Positions 33,955 through 41,853 of a DNA stretch of 64,000 nucleotides are shown piece after piece (the stretch's first letter is position 1; each line of letters begins with the position of its first letter). The notes under the pieces were generated by a model. The model was given only the letters and a program-made list of their open reading frames with translations, searched no databases and was not told where the DNA came from. This stretch comes from BP-464 sp045805505 (GTDB lineage Bacteria; Actinomycetota; Thermoleophilia; Solirubrobacterales; Solirubrobacteraceae). The stretch lies in contig JBJMLA010000028.1 in the NCBI GenBank assembly GCA_045805505.1, forward strand, positions 26,427 to 90,426. The letters run 5' to 3'. The translations under genes were made by a program, and so were the position numbers.

Positions 33955-34821
33955 TCAGGCGGCGGTCCCGGCGGCCGAGGCGGCCAGCGCGCGGTCCCAC
34001 TCCTCCTGGAGCAGCTCGCGCAGGCGCTCCTTGCGGCCCGCGGCGTCCATGAAGTCGAAGCGGATCGTCCCGTACGGGTCGATCTTCTCGCGCAGCAGCG
34101 TGAGCTGCTCGGCGGTCGGCTCGGGCGTCATCCCGATCTCGTCGGGCACCTCGACCTCGAAGCCGGTGTTCTCGACGACCTGCTCGGCGGTGACGTCGCG
34201 GGTCAGCGTCTCGATGCGAAACGGGCGGTCCTCGCTGTCCTTGACCATCACGCACAGCGGCGTGACGATCCGGACCGGGCCGGCCAGCAGGCCCTTCTCG
34301 CGCCGCGCGGCGTCCGACAGCGGCGCGCGCTGGCCCGTGCGGAAGTGCACCTTGTCGACGAGCGTGCGCGTGTCGTGCTTGCCGAAGTACGCCGCGATGC
34401 GCTCGTAGTTCTGGACGACCTCGGCCGAGCCCGCGCCGCCGGGCATGCGGACCTTGGGGTGGTCGTAGTCGCCGATGACCGCGAGGTTGAACGCGCCCGT
34501 CCCGTCCATCTGGGCGGGCGAGACGTACTCGACGAGCCCGCGCTGGCCGAGGTGCACGGTGTTGGTGGTCTCGCTGAAGCTCCAGTGCGCGACGGCGCCG
34601 CGGTAGCCCGCGGCCTCGCTGCCGGTCAGGTTCAGCTGGACCGGCGGCATGCCGATCGCGTTGAAGCCGACGAGCCAGGCGCCCGGCGCATGGGTGAGCT
34701 TGGCCAGCATGTAGGCCGCGTAGGCCAGCGGCGTGAACGAGCCCAGGACGGTGACGCCGGACTCGTCGACGTCGGCGGCCAGGCGGCAGACCAGCAGCTC
34801 CTCGATGCGGTAGTCGGTCAC
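33955..34821 (-). CDS. CoA-transferase family subunit B (IpdB-like), copy 1
   Basis: This 288-residue protein starts at GTG 34821, overlapping the A-subunit stop (GTGA). It shows LGSFTPLAYAAYMLAKLTHA at the N-terminus, PGGAGSAEVVQNYERIAAYF in the middle, and ETLTRDVTAEQVVENTGFEV, like the SLHPGVTxxDV stretch remembered from mycobacterial IpdB. With subunit A it should form the ring-opening hydrolase known from steroid C/D-ring catabolism, which attacks a cyclic beta-diketone-like CoA ester. True CoA transfer is a less likely alternative. Confidence 0.83.
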   Translation of the reverse strand: MTDYRIEELLVCRLAADVDESGVTVLGSFTPLAYAAYMLAKLTHAPGAWLVGFNAIGMPPVQLNLTGSEAAGYRGAVAHWSFSETTNTVHLGQRGLVEYVSPAQMDGTGAFNLAVIGDYDHPKVRMPGGAGSAEVVQNYERIAAYFGKHDTRTLVDKVHFRTGQRAPLSDAARREKGLLAGPVRIVTPLCVMVKDSEDRPFRIETLTRDVTAEQVVENTGFEVEVPDEIGMTPEPTAEQLTLLREKIDPYGTIRFDFMDAAGRKERLRELLQEEWDRALAASAAGTAA

Positions 34822-35711
34822 ACGGCCTCCAGGGTTGGTGCGTTGGCCGCGACGGCGGCAAGGACGGCGCGGCGGTCGGCGTCGAGCACGCGCTCGCGGT
34901 AGCCGGCCTCGGTCTCGCCGGCGAGCTGCGCGATGTAGGCCGGCGCGTCGCCGGCCGCGCAGACGTCGGCGTACTCCGAGACGGCCCATGCGTCGAAGCC
35001 GTAGCGCGGGACGTGAGTGGTGGGATGCGCGCCGAACGGCGCCTCGATGACCGCCTCGACGAGGAAGCCAGGGATGTGGGTCGAGGCGGGCGCGGCGGCG
35101 ATCGTCTCGGTGTCGACGAGCTCCTCGCACGTGATGATCAGCCGCTTGGCGGCGCGCGCGAGCTCGGGGTCGGCGCTCAGCGGGCCCTCGACCTGGGCGT
35201 TGCCCTGATCGTCGGCACGCAGGACGTGGACGATGGCCACGTCGGGCACCAGGGCCCGGACCGCGAGCAGCTCCTGGCCCGTGAACGGGCAGGTGATCTC
35301 GGCGTAGTGGTCGGGCGAGACCTCGGGGATCTGCGAGCCGCCCAGACCCACCATCGGCATGTACGGGATGTGGCGCGCGCCGGCGTCGAGCGCCAGGTTG
35401 TAGGCCACGCCGGTGATCTCGTTGATCGCCAGCGTCCCGTCCTGCACGGCCTTGCGGAAATGCGGGGCGAGCCCGTAGGCCTCCAGCGACACCATCGAGA
35501 AGGTCAGCTCGCGCACGATGCCCGCGCCGATCATCAGGTCGACGTCGATCGACGACAGCGAGCCCATGACGTGCAGGTCGCGGACGTCGTCGCGGATGAG
35601 CTGCCGGACGGCAGCCATCGGGTGGTTGGCCATCCACGCCCCGCCGAGCCCGACGGTGCTGCCGGGCGTGACGTAGGTGGAGAGATCTTCGAGGTTGACG
35701 ACCTTGCTCAT
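34818..35711 (-). CDS. CoA-transferase family subunit A (IpdA-like), copy 1
   Basis: This 297-residue protein shows the class I CoA-transferase alpha fold: GSTVGLGGAWMANHPMAAVR near 17, ELTFSMVSLEAYGLAPHF near 80, ARHIPYMPMVGLGGSQIPEV near 115, and FLVEAVIEAPFGAHPTTHVP near 222. Order and spacing match mycobacterial IpdA. ATG 35711 has no Shine-Dalgarno, but a six-codon reading frame just upstream ends on it (ATGA). It is the first enzyme of the operon running to 30527, downstream of operator site F. Confidence 0.85.
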   Translation of the reverse strand: MSKVVNLEDLSTYVTPGSTVGLGGAWMANHPMAAVRQLIRDDVRDLHVMGSLSSIDVDLMIGAGIVRELTFSMVSLEAYGLAPHFRKAVQDGTLAINEITGVAYNLALDAGARHIPYMPMVGLGGSQIPEVSPDHYAEITCPFTGQELLAVRALVPDVAIVHVLRADDQGNAQVEGPLSADPELARAAKRLIITCEELVDTETIAAAPASTHIPGFLVEAVIEAPFGAHPTTHVPRYGFDAWAVSEYADVCAAGDAPAYIAQLAGETEAGYRERVLDADRRAVLAAVAANAPTLEAV

Positions 35712-35728
35712 GCGTTCACGCCAGCCAT
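35708..35728 (-). CDS. putative six-codon leader peptide overlapping the IpdA-1 start
   Basis: ATG 35728 reads MAGVNA then TGA, and the stop shares three bases with ATG 35711 (ATGA). The leader ATG lies exactly where the start codons of the genes at 41810 and 48933 lie relative to their operators, at the outermost bases of the palindrome arm. The main start lacks a ribosome site. Leaderless initiation at 35728 followed by coupled restart at 35711 is inference. Confidence 0.35.
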   Translation of the reverse strand: MAGVNA

Positions 35729-35747
35729 GATCTGACGCGACGTTATC
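35726..35747. promoter_or_regulatory. palindromic operator, site F
   Basis: CATGAT, core CTGACGCGAC and GTTATC agree with 17 of 22 consensus positions; the right half of the core is degenerate while both outer arms are kept. On the minus strand it offers a -10-like TAACGT. It lies 15 bp upstream of ATG 35711 and controls the IpdAB-1 operon. The plus side faces only the end of the TetR operon. Confidence 0.6.
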
Positions 35748-35792
35748 CCACACAAGGAACGCGCAGGACGGCCCCGACGATCGTCGGGTGCG

Positions 35793-36434
35793 TCAGGCGA
35801 GGCGGTCGCTGCCGAGCAGGCGCGACATCAGCTGGGCGAGCCGTTCGTCCTCGTACTCCTGCTCCCAGCCGAGCACGATCTTCGAGTAGACGGGCCGCTC
35901 GAAGGCCGCCACGACGAGGTCGGCGGCGATCTCCGGATCGACCGCGGCGTCGATCGTGCCGTCGCGCTGGCCGGCCTTGATCACGCCCACCATCTCGCTG
36001 CGCGACTTCTCGTGCAGCGCCACCCACGCCTCGGTGAACTCGGTGGGCGGCTCGAGCAGCTCCCACCACGCCCGCCAGATCGGCGCGTACTCGCGGTAGA
36101 TCTCGAGGTAGCGCAGCATGCTGTCGTGGACCATGAGCCGGCCGTCCTCGCCGGCGGGCATCCGCGTCTCGTCGTGCAACCGCTCGGTGAGGTCCTGGAG
36201 CAGGCAGCGGAAGATGTCGCTCTTGTCCTCGAAGTACTGATAGACGGTGCCCGAGGCCATCCCGGCGTGCTCGGCGATGTCGAGCACGGCGGTGTCGCCG
36301 AAGCCGCGCCGGCCGAAGACGACCATCGCCGACTTGAGGATGCGGTCGCGTGTGCGCCGCCCGCGGGCCGACGTCGCGTCCGAGCGGCCCTTGGCGGGCG
36401 ACCAGGCGATGGGTCCCGGAGCGTGTCCGGGCAT
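35793..36434 (-). CDS. TetR-family transcriptional regulator 1
   Basis: This 213-residue protein has an N-terminal TetR helix-turn-helix (TRDRILKSAMVVFGRRGFGD, then TAVLDIAEHAGMASGTVYQYFEDKSD split over 35-65) and a helical ligand domain with WRAWWELLEPPTEFTEAW and PVYSKIVLGWEQEYEDERLA. ATG 36434 shares one base with the stop of the next TetR gene (TGATG), so the two regulators are made from one message. It is a candidate binder of the palindromes around it. The inducer is probably a CoA ester, as with KstR2 (inference). Confidence 0.9.
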   Translation of the reverse strand: MPGHAPGPIAWSPAKGRSDATSARGRRTRDRILKSAMVVFGRRGFGDTAVLDIAEHAGMASGTVYQYFEDKSDIFRCLLQDLTERLHDETRMPAGEDGRLMVHDSMLRYLEIYREYAPIWRAWWELLEPPTEFTEAWVALHEKSRSEMVGVIKAGQRDGTIDAAVDPEIAADLVVAAFERPVYSKIVLGWEQEYEDERLAQLMSRLLGSDRLA

Positions 36435-36997
36435 CAGCGGTAGAGCCCGTGCTCGATGAGCCGCTCGAGCTGCTCGGCCACGGCGGCGACGTCGCGCTCG
36501 GGGATCCAGCCGGCGCTCTCCATGAGCACGTACTGGCTGACGATGTCGACCACCATCAGCGAGGCGCCGCGCAGGCCCTTGCCGCCGCGGCGGCCGGCCT
36601 TGAGGTGCGTGCCGATGAGCTTGGCGGCCGCCTCGCGCAGCTCGCCGGCCGCGTCGACCTGGGGCGAGCCGGCGCGGCTGAGCTCCTGCGCGGCGCGCAC
36701 CACCCCGCGGTGCTCGCGGGTCAGCTCGAGCCAGGCGCGCACCTGGTCCTGGAGCGAGTCGCCCCCCTCCAGGGCGGCGATCAGATCCTCGCCGTAGCGC
36801 TCGTACAGCGCGGTGAAGAAATCGGCCTTGCTGGCGAAGTGCCGGTAGAAGGCGCCCGTCGTCAGGCCGGCCTCGCCGGCGATGTCGGCCAGGCGCGCGC
36901 CCGCGTAGCCACGGTCGGCAAAGGCCTGGCGACCCGTGGCCAGAAGGGCGTCCCGCGTCGACAGCGCTTCAGTGTCTGTGCTAGATGTCGCGATGAT
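36434..36997 (-). CDS. TetR-family transcriptional regulator 2, non-canonical start
   Basis: The TetR helix-turn-helix is complete (RLADIAGEAGLTTGAFYRHF, preceded by TRDALLATGRQAFADRGYAG) and the frame is open, yet there is no ATG, GTG or TTG between the upstream in-frame stop and this domain. The first in-frame GTG (36742) would remove the DNA-binding domain. Candidate starts are ATC 36997, exactly where sibling genes at the other palindromes have ATG, ATC 36994, or CTG 36964 (giving L-STRDALLATG). Length is 187 or 176 residues. It is divergent from the ACAD at 37020 across operator B. A sequencing error cannot be excluded. Confidence 0.75.
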   Translation of the reverse strand: MIATSSTDTEALSTRDALLATGRQAFADRGYAGARLADIAGEAGLTTGAFYRHFASKADFFTALYERYGEDLIAALEGGDSLQDQVRAWLELTREHRGVVRAAQELSRAGSPQVDAAGELREAAAKLIGTHLKAGRRGGKGLRGASLMVVDIVSQYVLMESAGWIPERDVAAVAEQLERLIEHGLYR

Positions 36998-37016
36998 AAG
37001 CTGCCGTCAGGTTTTC
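36995..37016. promoter_or_regulatory. palindromic operator, site B (TetR-ACAD divergent promoter)
   Basis: GATAAG, core CTGCCGTCAG and GTTTTC agree with 19 of 22 consensus positions. It fills the whole spacer between the TetR pair and the ACAD gene. The plus-strand -10-like TAAGCT (36997-37002) is 17 nt before ATG 37020, the same spacing as at site A. This copy implies autoregulation of the TetR operon. Confidence 0.72.
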
Positions 37017-37019
37017 ACG

Positions 37020-38165
37020 ATGAAACGAACGATCTTCTCCCCAGAGCATGACGACTTTCGCGAATCCGTGCGGGGCTTCCTGCATCGCGAGGCCGTCCCC
37101 CACCGCGACCGCTGGGAGTCCGAGGGCAAGCTCGACCGCGACTTCTGGCGCAAGGCAGCCGCCCAGGGCTTCGTCGGCTTCGAGGCTCCCGAGGAGCTCG
37201 GCGGGCTGGGGATCGACGACTACCGCTTCAACGCGATCCTGCTCGAGGAGACGTGCTACGCGGGACTGCTTCCTGACCATTTCATGCTCCAGAACGATGT
37301 GCTCGGACCCTATCTCGTCGAGCTGGCCAACCCCGAGCAACAGGCTCGCTGGCTGCCCGGTTTCACCGCCGGCGAGAAGATCGCCGCCATCGCGATGAGC
37401 GAGCCGGGCGCCGGATCGGACCTGCGCGGCATCGCCACGCACGCCACGCGAGACGGCGACCACTACGTCCTGAACGGCTCGAAGACCTTCATCAGCAGCG
37501 GGACCCAGGCCGACCTCATCGTCGTGGCCGCGCGGACCTCCAGCGAGGCCCGCGCGAGCGGCGCGTTCAGCCTGCTGATGGTCGAGGGCGGCATGGAAGG
37601 ATTCGAACGCGGCCGCAAGCTCGAGAAGGTCGGCCGCCACAGCCAGGACACCGCGGAGCTGTTCTTCAACGACGTCCACGTGCCCGTCGAGAACCTCGTT
37701 GGCGAGGAGGGCACGGGCCTGCGCAACCTCATGCGCAACCTCGCTCGCGAGCGTCTGTGCGTCGCCGTCGCGGCCGTCGCCGGCGCGCGCTACGCGCTCG
37801 ACATCACGCTCGAGTACGTCAAGGACCGCAAGGCCTTCGGCACGCCCATCGGCAGCTTCCAGGTCAGCCGTCACGCGCTCGCAGCGCTGGAGGCCGACAT
37901 GATGGCCGGCCAGGCGTGGCTGGACCGCTGCATCCTGGCCGAGGTCACCCACGACCTCGATCACGTCGAGGCCGCGGCCCTGAAGGCGTGGACCACCGAG
38001 ATGCAGTGGCGGGTCGTCGACCGCTGCCTGCAGCTGCACGGCGGCTACGGCTACATGGACGAGTACGAGATCTCCCGGCAGTGGCGCGACGCCCGCGTGC
38101 AGCGCATCTACGGCGGGTCCACCGAGATCATGTGGGAGATCGTCGGGAAGTCGCTCGACCTCTAG
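37020..38165 (+). CDS. acyl-CoA dehydrogenase
   Basis: This 381-residue ACAD starts at ATG 37020, 9 nt after the operator core. It has AIAMSEPGAGSDLRGIATHA, NGSKTFISSGTQADLIVVAA, KAFGTPIGSFQVSRHALAAL and LHGGYGYMDEYEISRQWRDA. Catalytic Glu is supplied by LARERLCVAVAA at the helix-G site, while the C-terminal loop has IYGGSTEIM instead of IYEGT, the pattern of long-chain/isovaleryl-type ACADs. It is similar along its length to the ACAD at 50464-51621. It is convergent with a SnoaL-like gene, sharing a CTAG. Confidence 0.9.
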   Translation: MKRTIFSPEHDDFRESVRGFLHREAVPHRDRWESEGKLDRDFWRKAAAQGFVGFEAPEELGGLGIDDYRFNAILLEETCYAGLLPDHFMLQNDVLGPYLVELANPEQQARWLPGFTAGEKIAAIAMSEPGAGSDLRGIATHATRDGDHYVLNGSKTFISSGTQADLIVVAARTSSEARASGAFSLLMVEGGMEGFERGRKLEKVGRHSQDTAELFFNDVHVPVENLVGEEGTGLRNLMRNLARERLCVAVAAVAGARYALDITLEYVKDRKAFGTPIGSFQVSRHALAALEADMMAGQAWLDRCILAEVTHDLDHVEAAALKAWTTEMQWRVVDRCLQLHGGYGYMDEYEISRQWRDARVQRIYGGSTEIMWEIVGKSLDL

Positions 38166-38533
38166 AACGGCCGGTCGAAGGCGATGTGGATGCGCGCCAG
38201 GCGCCCGTCGTCGATGTCGCACTCGTAGACCGCGGTCGACCGCACCTCGGCGGCCTCGGGGCTCGCCGCGGTGAGGATCAGGTAGGCGCCGGCCGTCGCG
38301 CCGTCGACGCGCACGTTGGTGATCACGTGGCGCACCGTGCCCTCCCCCGCCTCGAGCGCCGCGCGGATGAAGCCCACGACCTCGGCGTTGCCCTGCACCG
38401 GCGGCGGCGCGTCGGCGCCGGCGATCTCCAGCGAGAACCGCACGTCGTCGGTCAGCAGGTCCGCCAGCGCCTCCCAGTTGCGCGTGTCCATGGCCCAGGC
38501 GTAGCGGGCCAGCAGCTCTGCGGCATCAGGCAT
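38162..38533 (-). CDS. SnoaL-like / NTF2-fold protein
   Basis: This 123-residue cone-fold protein starts at ATG 38533. YAWAMDTRNWEALADLLTDD at the N-terminus and VRHVITNVRVDGATAGAYLI in the middle are typical of SnoaL_4 polyketide-cyclase/ketosteroid-isomerase-like proteins. Such proteins isomerise, dehydrate or cyclise hydrophobic intermediates. It is the last gene of the mutase operon. A distant paralogue lies at 45859-46287. Confidence 0.82.
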   Translation of the reverse strand: MPDAAELLARYAWAMDTRNWEALADLLTDDVRFSLEIAGADAPPPVQGNAEVVGFIRAALEAGEGTVRHVITNVRVDGATAGAYLILTAASPEAAEVRSTAVYECDIDDGRLARIHIAFDRPF

Positions 38534-39005
38534 CGAGTACCTCCTCGAGGGTCTCTCCGGTGTCGCGGCGCGGGAAGTCCGCGGGCGCCTGCACGAACTG
38601 CACGAGCACACCGTGTCCCGCGCGCGGGTGCACGAAGACCTCGCGCCAGTTGGGGTCGTCGTGGTTCTCGCCGAGCAGCGCGAAGCCGCCGGCCCGCGCG
38701 CGCTCGGCGGCGTCGGCCAGGTCGGCCACGCGGAACGTCAGGTGGTGCAGCCCGCCCAGCGGGTTGCGGGCGAAGAAGGAGTCCAGGAACGTCGAGCCGG
38801 GCAGCGGCTCGAGCAGCTCGATCTTGCCGCCGCCGGCGTAGCCGAGGACGACACCGCGGTAGCCCACCCGCCGGTTGGGGCCGCCGTAGAGGAACTCGCC
38901 GCCGAGCTGGTCGCGGTAGAGCGCGAGCATGTCGCGGATGCGGTGCGAGGCGTGGGCGGCGTGGTCGAACACCGCGCGGACGCCCTCCGGCAGCTGCGCG
39001 CTCAC
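38526..39005 (-). CDS. VOC protein, acyl-CoA epimerase-like
   Basis: This 159-residue protein starts at GTG 39005, overlapping the B12-binding subunit (GTGA). FDHAAHASHRIRDMLALYRD, NPLGGLHHLTFRVADLADAA and REVFVHPRAGHGVLVQFVQA give the duplicated beta-alpha-beta-beta-beta fold and metal ligands (His, Glu) seen in methylmalonyl- and ethylmalonyl-CoA epimerases. Position right after the mutase subunits supports epimerising the mutase substrate or product, although the substrate is probably not methylmalonyl-CoA. Confidence 0.82.
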   Translation of the reverse strand: MSAQLPEGVRAVFDHAAHASHRIRDMLALYRDQLGGEFLYGGPNRRVGYRGVVLGYAGGGKIELLEPLPGSTFLDSFFARNPLGGLHHLTFRVADLADAAERARAGGFALLGENHDDPNWREVFVHPRAGHGVLVQFVQAPADFPRRDTGETLEEVLDA

Positions 39006-39412
39006 CGCAGCGCCCGGTGACCGTCGGCCAGGCGCCGGAAGGCCGCGAGGATCTCGTCCTCGGAGGCGGTGGGCAGCACCGCCTCGTCGACGCCCGCCGC
39101 CATGATCTCCTCGCGGTCGGCGCCGGTGACCACCGAGCCGCCGACCAGGACCGGGATCGGCGGGTCGGCGGCGCCGAGGCGCTCGGCCAGCTCCCCGGCG
39201 TAGTGCAGGAACTCCCAGGAGTGCGCGCTGACCCCGACGACGTCGACGTCCTCGTCAATGGCGATGTTGGCGATGGTCTCGGGCAGCTGGAAGCGCCCGG
39301 CGTAGACGACCTCGACACCGGCGTCGCGCAGCAGCCGCGCGACGGCCAGCGAGCCCGCCTCGTGCTGGTCGAGCCCCAGGACGGTCACCAGCGCGCGGAC
39401 CGGCGTGCTCAT
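39002..39412 (-). CDS. B12-binding subunit of acyl-CoA mutase
   Basis: This 136-residue cobalamin-binding domain starts at ATG 39412. It carries the base-off/His-on motif D-x-H-x-x-G (GLDQHEAGSLAVARLLRDAG), then VGVSAHSWEFLHYAGELAER and PVLVGGSVVTGADREEIMAA, matching the small subunit of two-component mutases. ATG overlaps the large-subunit stop. Together with the 536-residue protein upstream it forms an adenosylcobalamin-dependent carbon-skeleton mutase. Confidence 0.92.
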   Translation of the reverse strand: MSTPVRALVTVLGLDQHEAGSLAVARLLRDAGVEVVYAGRFQLPETIANIAIDEDVDVVGVSAHSWEFLHYAGELAERLGAADPPIPVLVGGSVVTGADREEIMAAGVDEAVLPTASEDEILAAFRRLADGHRALR

Positions 39413-41019
39413 CGCGGGCGCTCCACGCACTTCAGCGGGTCATACGGGCGGCCGTGGCACTCGCGCAGCACGCCGATGCACTCGCCCATCGACGCCTCGG
39501 CGCGCAGGGCGCCGAGCAGGCCGGGCATCACGTTGGCGCCGTCGCGGCAGATCCGCTCGAGCTCGTCGAGCGCGGCGACGACCCCGGCGTGATCGCGGCC
39601 GGCGCGCCACGCCTTGATCTCCTCGATGCGCTCGTAGCAGGGCTCGATGCGCTTCTCGGCCATGTCGCGCAGCAGCGTGTCCTGCTCGAGCGGGACCTCG
39701 TTGACGTTGACGCCGACGACCGGGCGCACGCCCTCGGAGACCTCCTTGGCGCGGTCGACCATCGCCTCAGCGAAGATCGCGCGGAAGAACCCGCCCTCGG
39801 CGAGCTCGACGACGTCGCCGAGCTCCTCGATGAAGCGGACGCGGTCGAGGATCCGGCGCTCGAGGTCGTCGGTCAGCGCCTCGACGTACCAGGAGCCGCC
39901 CAGCGGATCGGCGACGTCGGCCGCGCCGGTCTCCAGCCGCACGACGTGCTGGGTGCGCAGGCCGATCAGGTGCGCCTCGCGCGACGGCGTGCGGATCGCC
40001 TCGTCGAACGCCGAGATCTCCATGGCCCGGACGCCGGCCAGCGTGAGGGCCAGCGCCTGGATGGCGCCGCGCGAGATGTTGTTGGCGATCTGGCGCGAGG
40101 TCATGGTCGCGCCCGACGTGTGGGCGGCGACGTTGATGGCCAGCGAGCGCGGGTCCTTGGCGCCGAACTCGTCGCGCATCATCCGCGCGTAGATCCGCCG
40201 TGACGCGCGGATCTTGGCGATCTCCTCGAAGAAGTCCATCCGGCAGTTGACGAGCAGCGCGATGCGCGGCGCGAAGCGGTCGACGTCGACGCCGCGGGCC
40301 AGCAGCCGGCGCACCACCTCGCGCAGCTCGACGAAGCCCAGCGCCATCTCGTCGACGATGTCCACGCTGCCGTCGGAGATGTAGTAGGTGTCCTCGATGA
40401 ACGGGTGGAACTTCGGCATGTGGTCGGCGCAGAACTCGATCGAGTCGGTGGCCAGCCGCATGTGCAGCTCGATGGGCAGGTTCGACGAGTAGGCGGTGTC
40501 CTCGGCGAACAGCGGCGGGAGGATCGCCGAGCCGCGCAGCAGCTCGGCGCCGTGGCCGTGATGCTCGGCGGCGAGGAACAGGCCCGCCGCCGCGAACCCG
40601 CTGGGCAGCGAGTGGTCGCAGCTGACCTTGTCGAGCGGGATGCCCTCGTAGAGCGCGATGAAGTCCGCGCCGCGGCAGACCGAGACGCCCTGGTTGCCGA
40701 CCGCGTGCTTGGAGTACGGGTGATCGGGGTCCATGAAGCACTGCGTCGGCGTGTCGCCGATGACGTCGAGCCCCGTCGCGCCGTGCTCGAGGAGGTAGTG
40801 GAACTGCTCGTTGCTGCGCTCGGGCGGCCCCTCGCCGGAGAGCTCCCGCACGATGATGTCGTGGCTCTCTCCCGCGGCCCGCTCGCGCGGCGCGCGGGTC
40901 CCGCGGGTGTACGGGAACGAGCCGGGATCGCCGAGCTTGGCGTCGTAGTCGACGTCGACGGACGCGGGCGTGTAGAAGAGCGCGCGCTCGGGCCGGGTGC
41001 TGGTCCCGGCCGCGATCAT
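39409..41019 (-). CDS. B12-dependent acyl-CoA mutase large subunit, divergent active site
   Basis: This 536-residue TIM-barrel protein of the methylmalonyl-CoA mutase family lacks the B12 domain, which is encoded downstream. Family landmarks are PERSNEQFHYLLEHGATGLD, PLDKVSCDHSLPSG, RIALLVNCRMDFFEEIAKIR and AAHTSGATMTSRQIANNISR. Substrate-site motifs differ: R-Q-Y-A-G of methylmalonyl-CoA mutase is RELSG (58-62), the stretch holding the carboxylate-binding Arg is replaced (LRGSAILPPLFAEDTAYS), and S-G-Y-H-x-x-E-A-G reads DTYYISDGS (210-218), losing the active-site His. It should rearrange a different, probably uncharged acyl-CoA. ATG 41019 overlaps the crotonase stop. Confidence 0.85.
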   Translation of the reverse strand: MIAAGTSTRPERALFYTPASVDVDYDAKLGDPGSFPYTRGTRAPRERAAGESHDIIVRELSGEGPPERSNEQFHYLLEHGATGLDVIGDTPTQCFMDPDHPYSKHAVGNQGVSVCRGADFIALYEGIPLDKVSCDHSLPSGFAAAGLFLAAEHHGHGAELLRGSAILPPLFAEDTAYSSNLPIELHMRLATDSIEFCADHMPKFHPFIEDTYYISDGSVDIVDEMALGFVELREVVRRLLARGVDVDRFAPRIALLVNCRMDFFEEIAKIRASRRIYARMMRDEFGAKDPRSLAINVAAHTSGATMTSRQIANNISRGAIQALALTLAGVRAMEISAFDEAIRTPSREAHLIGLRTQHVVRLETGAADVADPLGGSWYVEALTDDLERRILDRVRFIEELGDVVELAEGGFFRAIFAEAMVDRAKEVSEGVRPVVGVNVNEVPLEQDTLLRDMAEKRIEPCYERIEEIKAWRAGRDHAGVVAALDELERICRDGANVMPGLLGALRAEASMGECIGVLRECHGRPYDPLKCVERPR

Positions 41020-41810
41020 GCCTGCAGCCGCCGGAAGTCCGGGGCGCGCTTCTCCCGGAAGGCGGCCAGCGCCTCGGCGTGTGCCGGCCCGGCGAGCAGG
41101 CGCCGGAACTCCGGCTCCTCGCGGTGACGGGCCTCGAACGCGGCGGGCAGCCGCGACTCGAGCAGCAGGCGCTTGGTCTGGACCAGTGACTCGGTGGGCT
41201 GCGCGGCGATCTGCGCGGCGATGGTCATCGCCTCGTCGAGCAGCTGGTCGTCGGCAACCACGCGCAGCACCAGACCGGATTCTGCCGCTTCCGCGGACGA
41301 GACCCAAGCCGCGGTGAAGAAGGCCAGCGCCGCGCGCTGACGGCCCATGAGCGCGGGGATGGTCACCGTGCTGCCGGCCTCGGGCACCAGGCCCAGCGAC
41401 GTGAACGGCATCTTGAACCGCGCGGACTCGGCGGCCAGCGCGATGTCGCAGTGCCCCAGCATCGTCGTGCCGATGCCGACGGCCAGGCCGTTGACGGCGA
41501 CGATCAGCGGCTTGGGGAACGTCTCGAGCCGCTCGATGCACGCGTCGTAGGGGTTCGGCGCGTCGGGGTCGGGCTCGTCGCTGATGTCCGAGCCGGCCGT
41601 GAAGGCGCGGCCCGCGCCGGTCAGCACGACGCATCCGGTGCCGGGATCGTCGGCGGCGTCGGCCAGCGCGTCACGCAGGCCTTCCCACAGCGCGGCGTTG
41701 AACGCGTTGAGCGCGTCGGGCCGGTTGAGGGTGACGAGGCGGACTCCGTCGCGGTCCTCGATGAGCACCGGTTCGGTGGTGGTGGGTGGCGTGGCTGCGT
41801 CCTGGGGCAT
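41016..41810 (-). CDS. crotonase-superfamily protein, enoyl-CoA isomerase-like
   Basis: This 264-residue crotonase fold starts at ATG 41810, whose three bases are the outermost bases of operator site C. VRLVTLNRPDALNAFNAALW, GRAFTAGSDISDEPDPDAPN and NGLAVGIGTTMLGHCDIALA are clear. The first hydratase Glu is missing (GIGTTML), while TSLGLVPEAGSTVTIP keeps an acidic residue as in Delta3,Delta2-enoyl-CoA isomerases. It leads the mutase operon (41810 to 38162). Confidence 0.87.
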   Translation of the reverse strand: MPQDAATPPTTTEPVLIEDRDGVRLVTLNRPDALNAFNAALWEGLRDALADAADDPGTGCVVLTGAGRAFTAGSDISDEPDPDAPNPYDACIERLETFPKPLIVAVNGLAVGIGTTMLGHCDIALAAESARFKMPFTSLGLVPEAGSTVTIPALMGRQRAALAFFTAAWVSSAEAAESGLVLRVVADDQLLDEAMTIAAQIAAQPTESLVQTKRLLLESRLPAAFEARHREEPEFRRLLAGPAHAEALAAFREKRAPDFRRLQA

Positions 41811-41829
41811 AATCTGACGGCAGCTTATC
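41808..41829. promoter_or_regulatory. palindromic operator, site C (mutase operon / CoA synthetase)
   Basis: CATAAT, core CTGACGGCAG and CTTATC agree with 19 of 22 consensus positions. -10-like hexamers face both ways: TAATCT (plus, 41810-41815) and TAAGCT (minus, 41827-41822). The minus-strand start codon is inside the palindrome, so its message must be almost leaderless. The plus-strand synthetase starts 24 nt beyond at ATG 41854. Confidence 0.75.
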
Positions 41830-41853
41830 GTGATCCCGACCGCAAGAAAGACC

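Noticed and set aside
36434..36742. Short TetR2 version starting at GTG 36742
   Set aside because: It would delete the complete helix-turn-helix that is encoded in frame immediately upstream.
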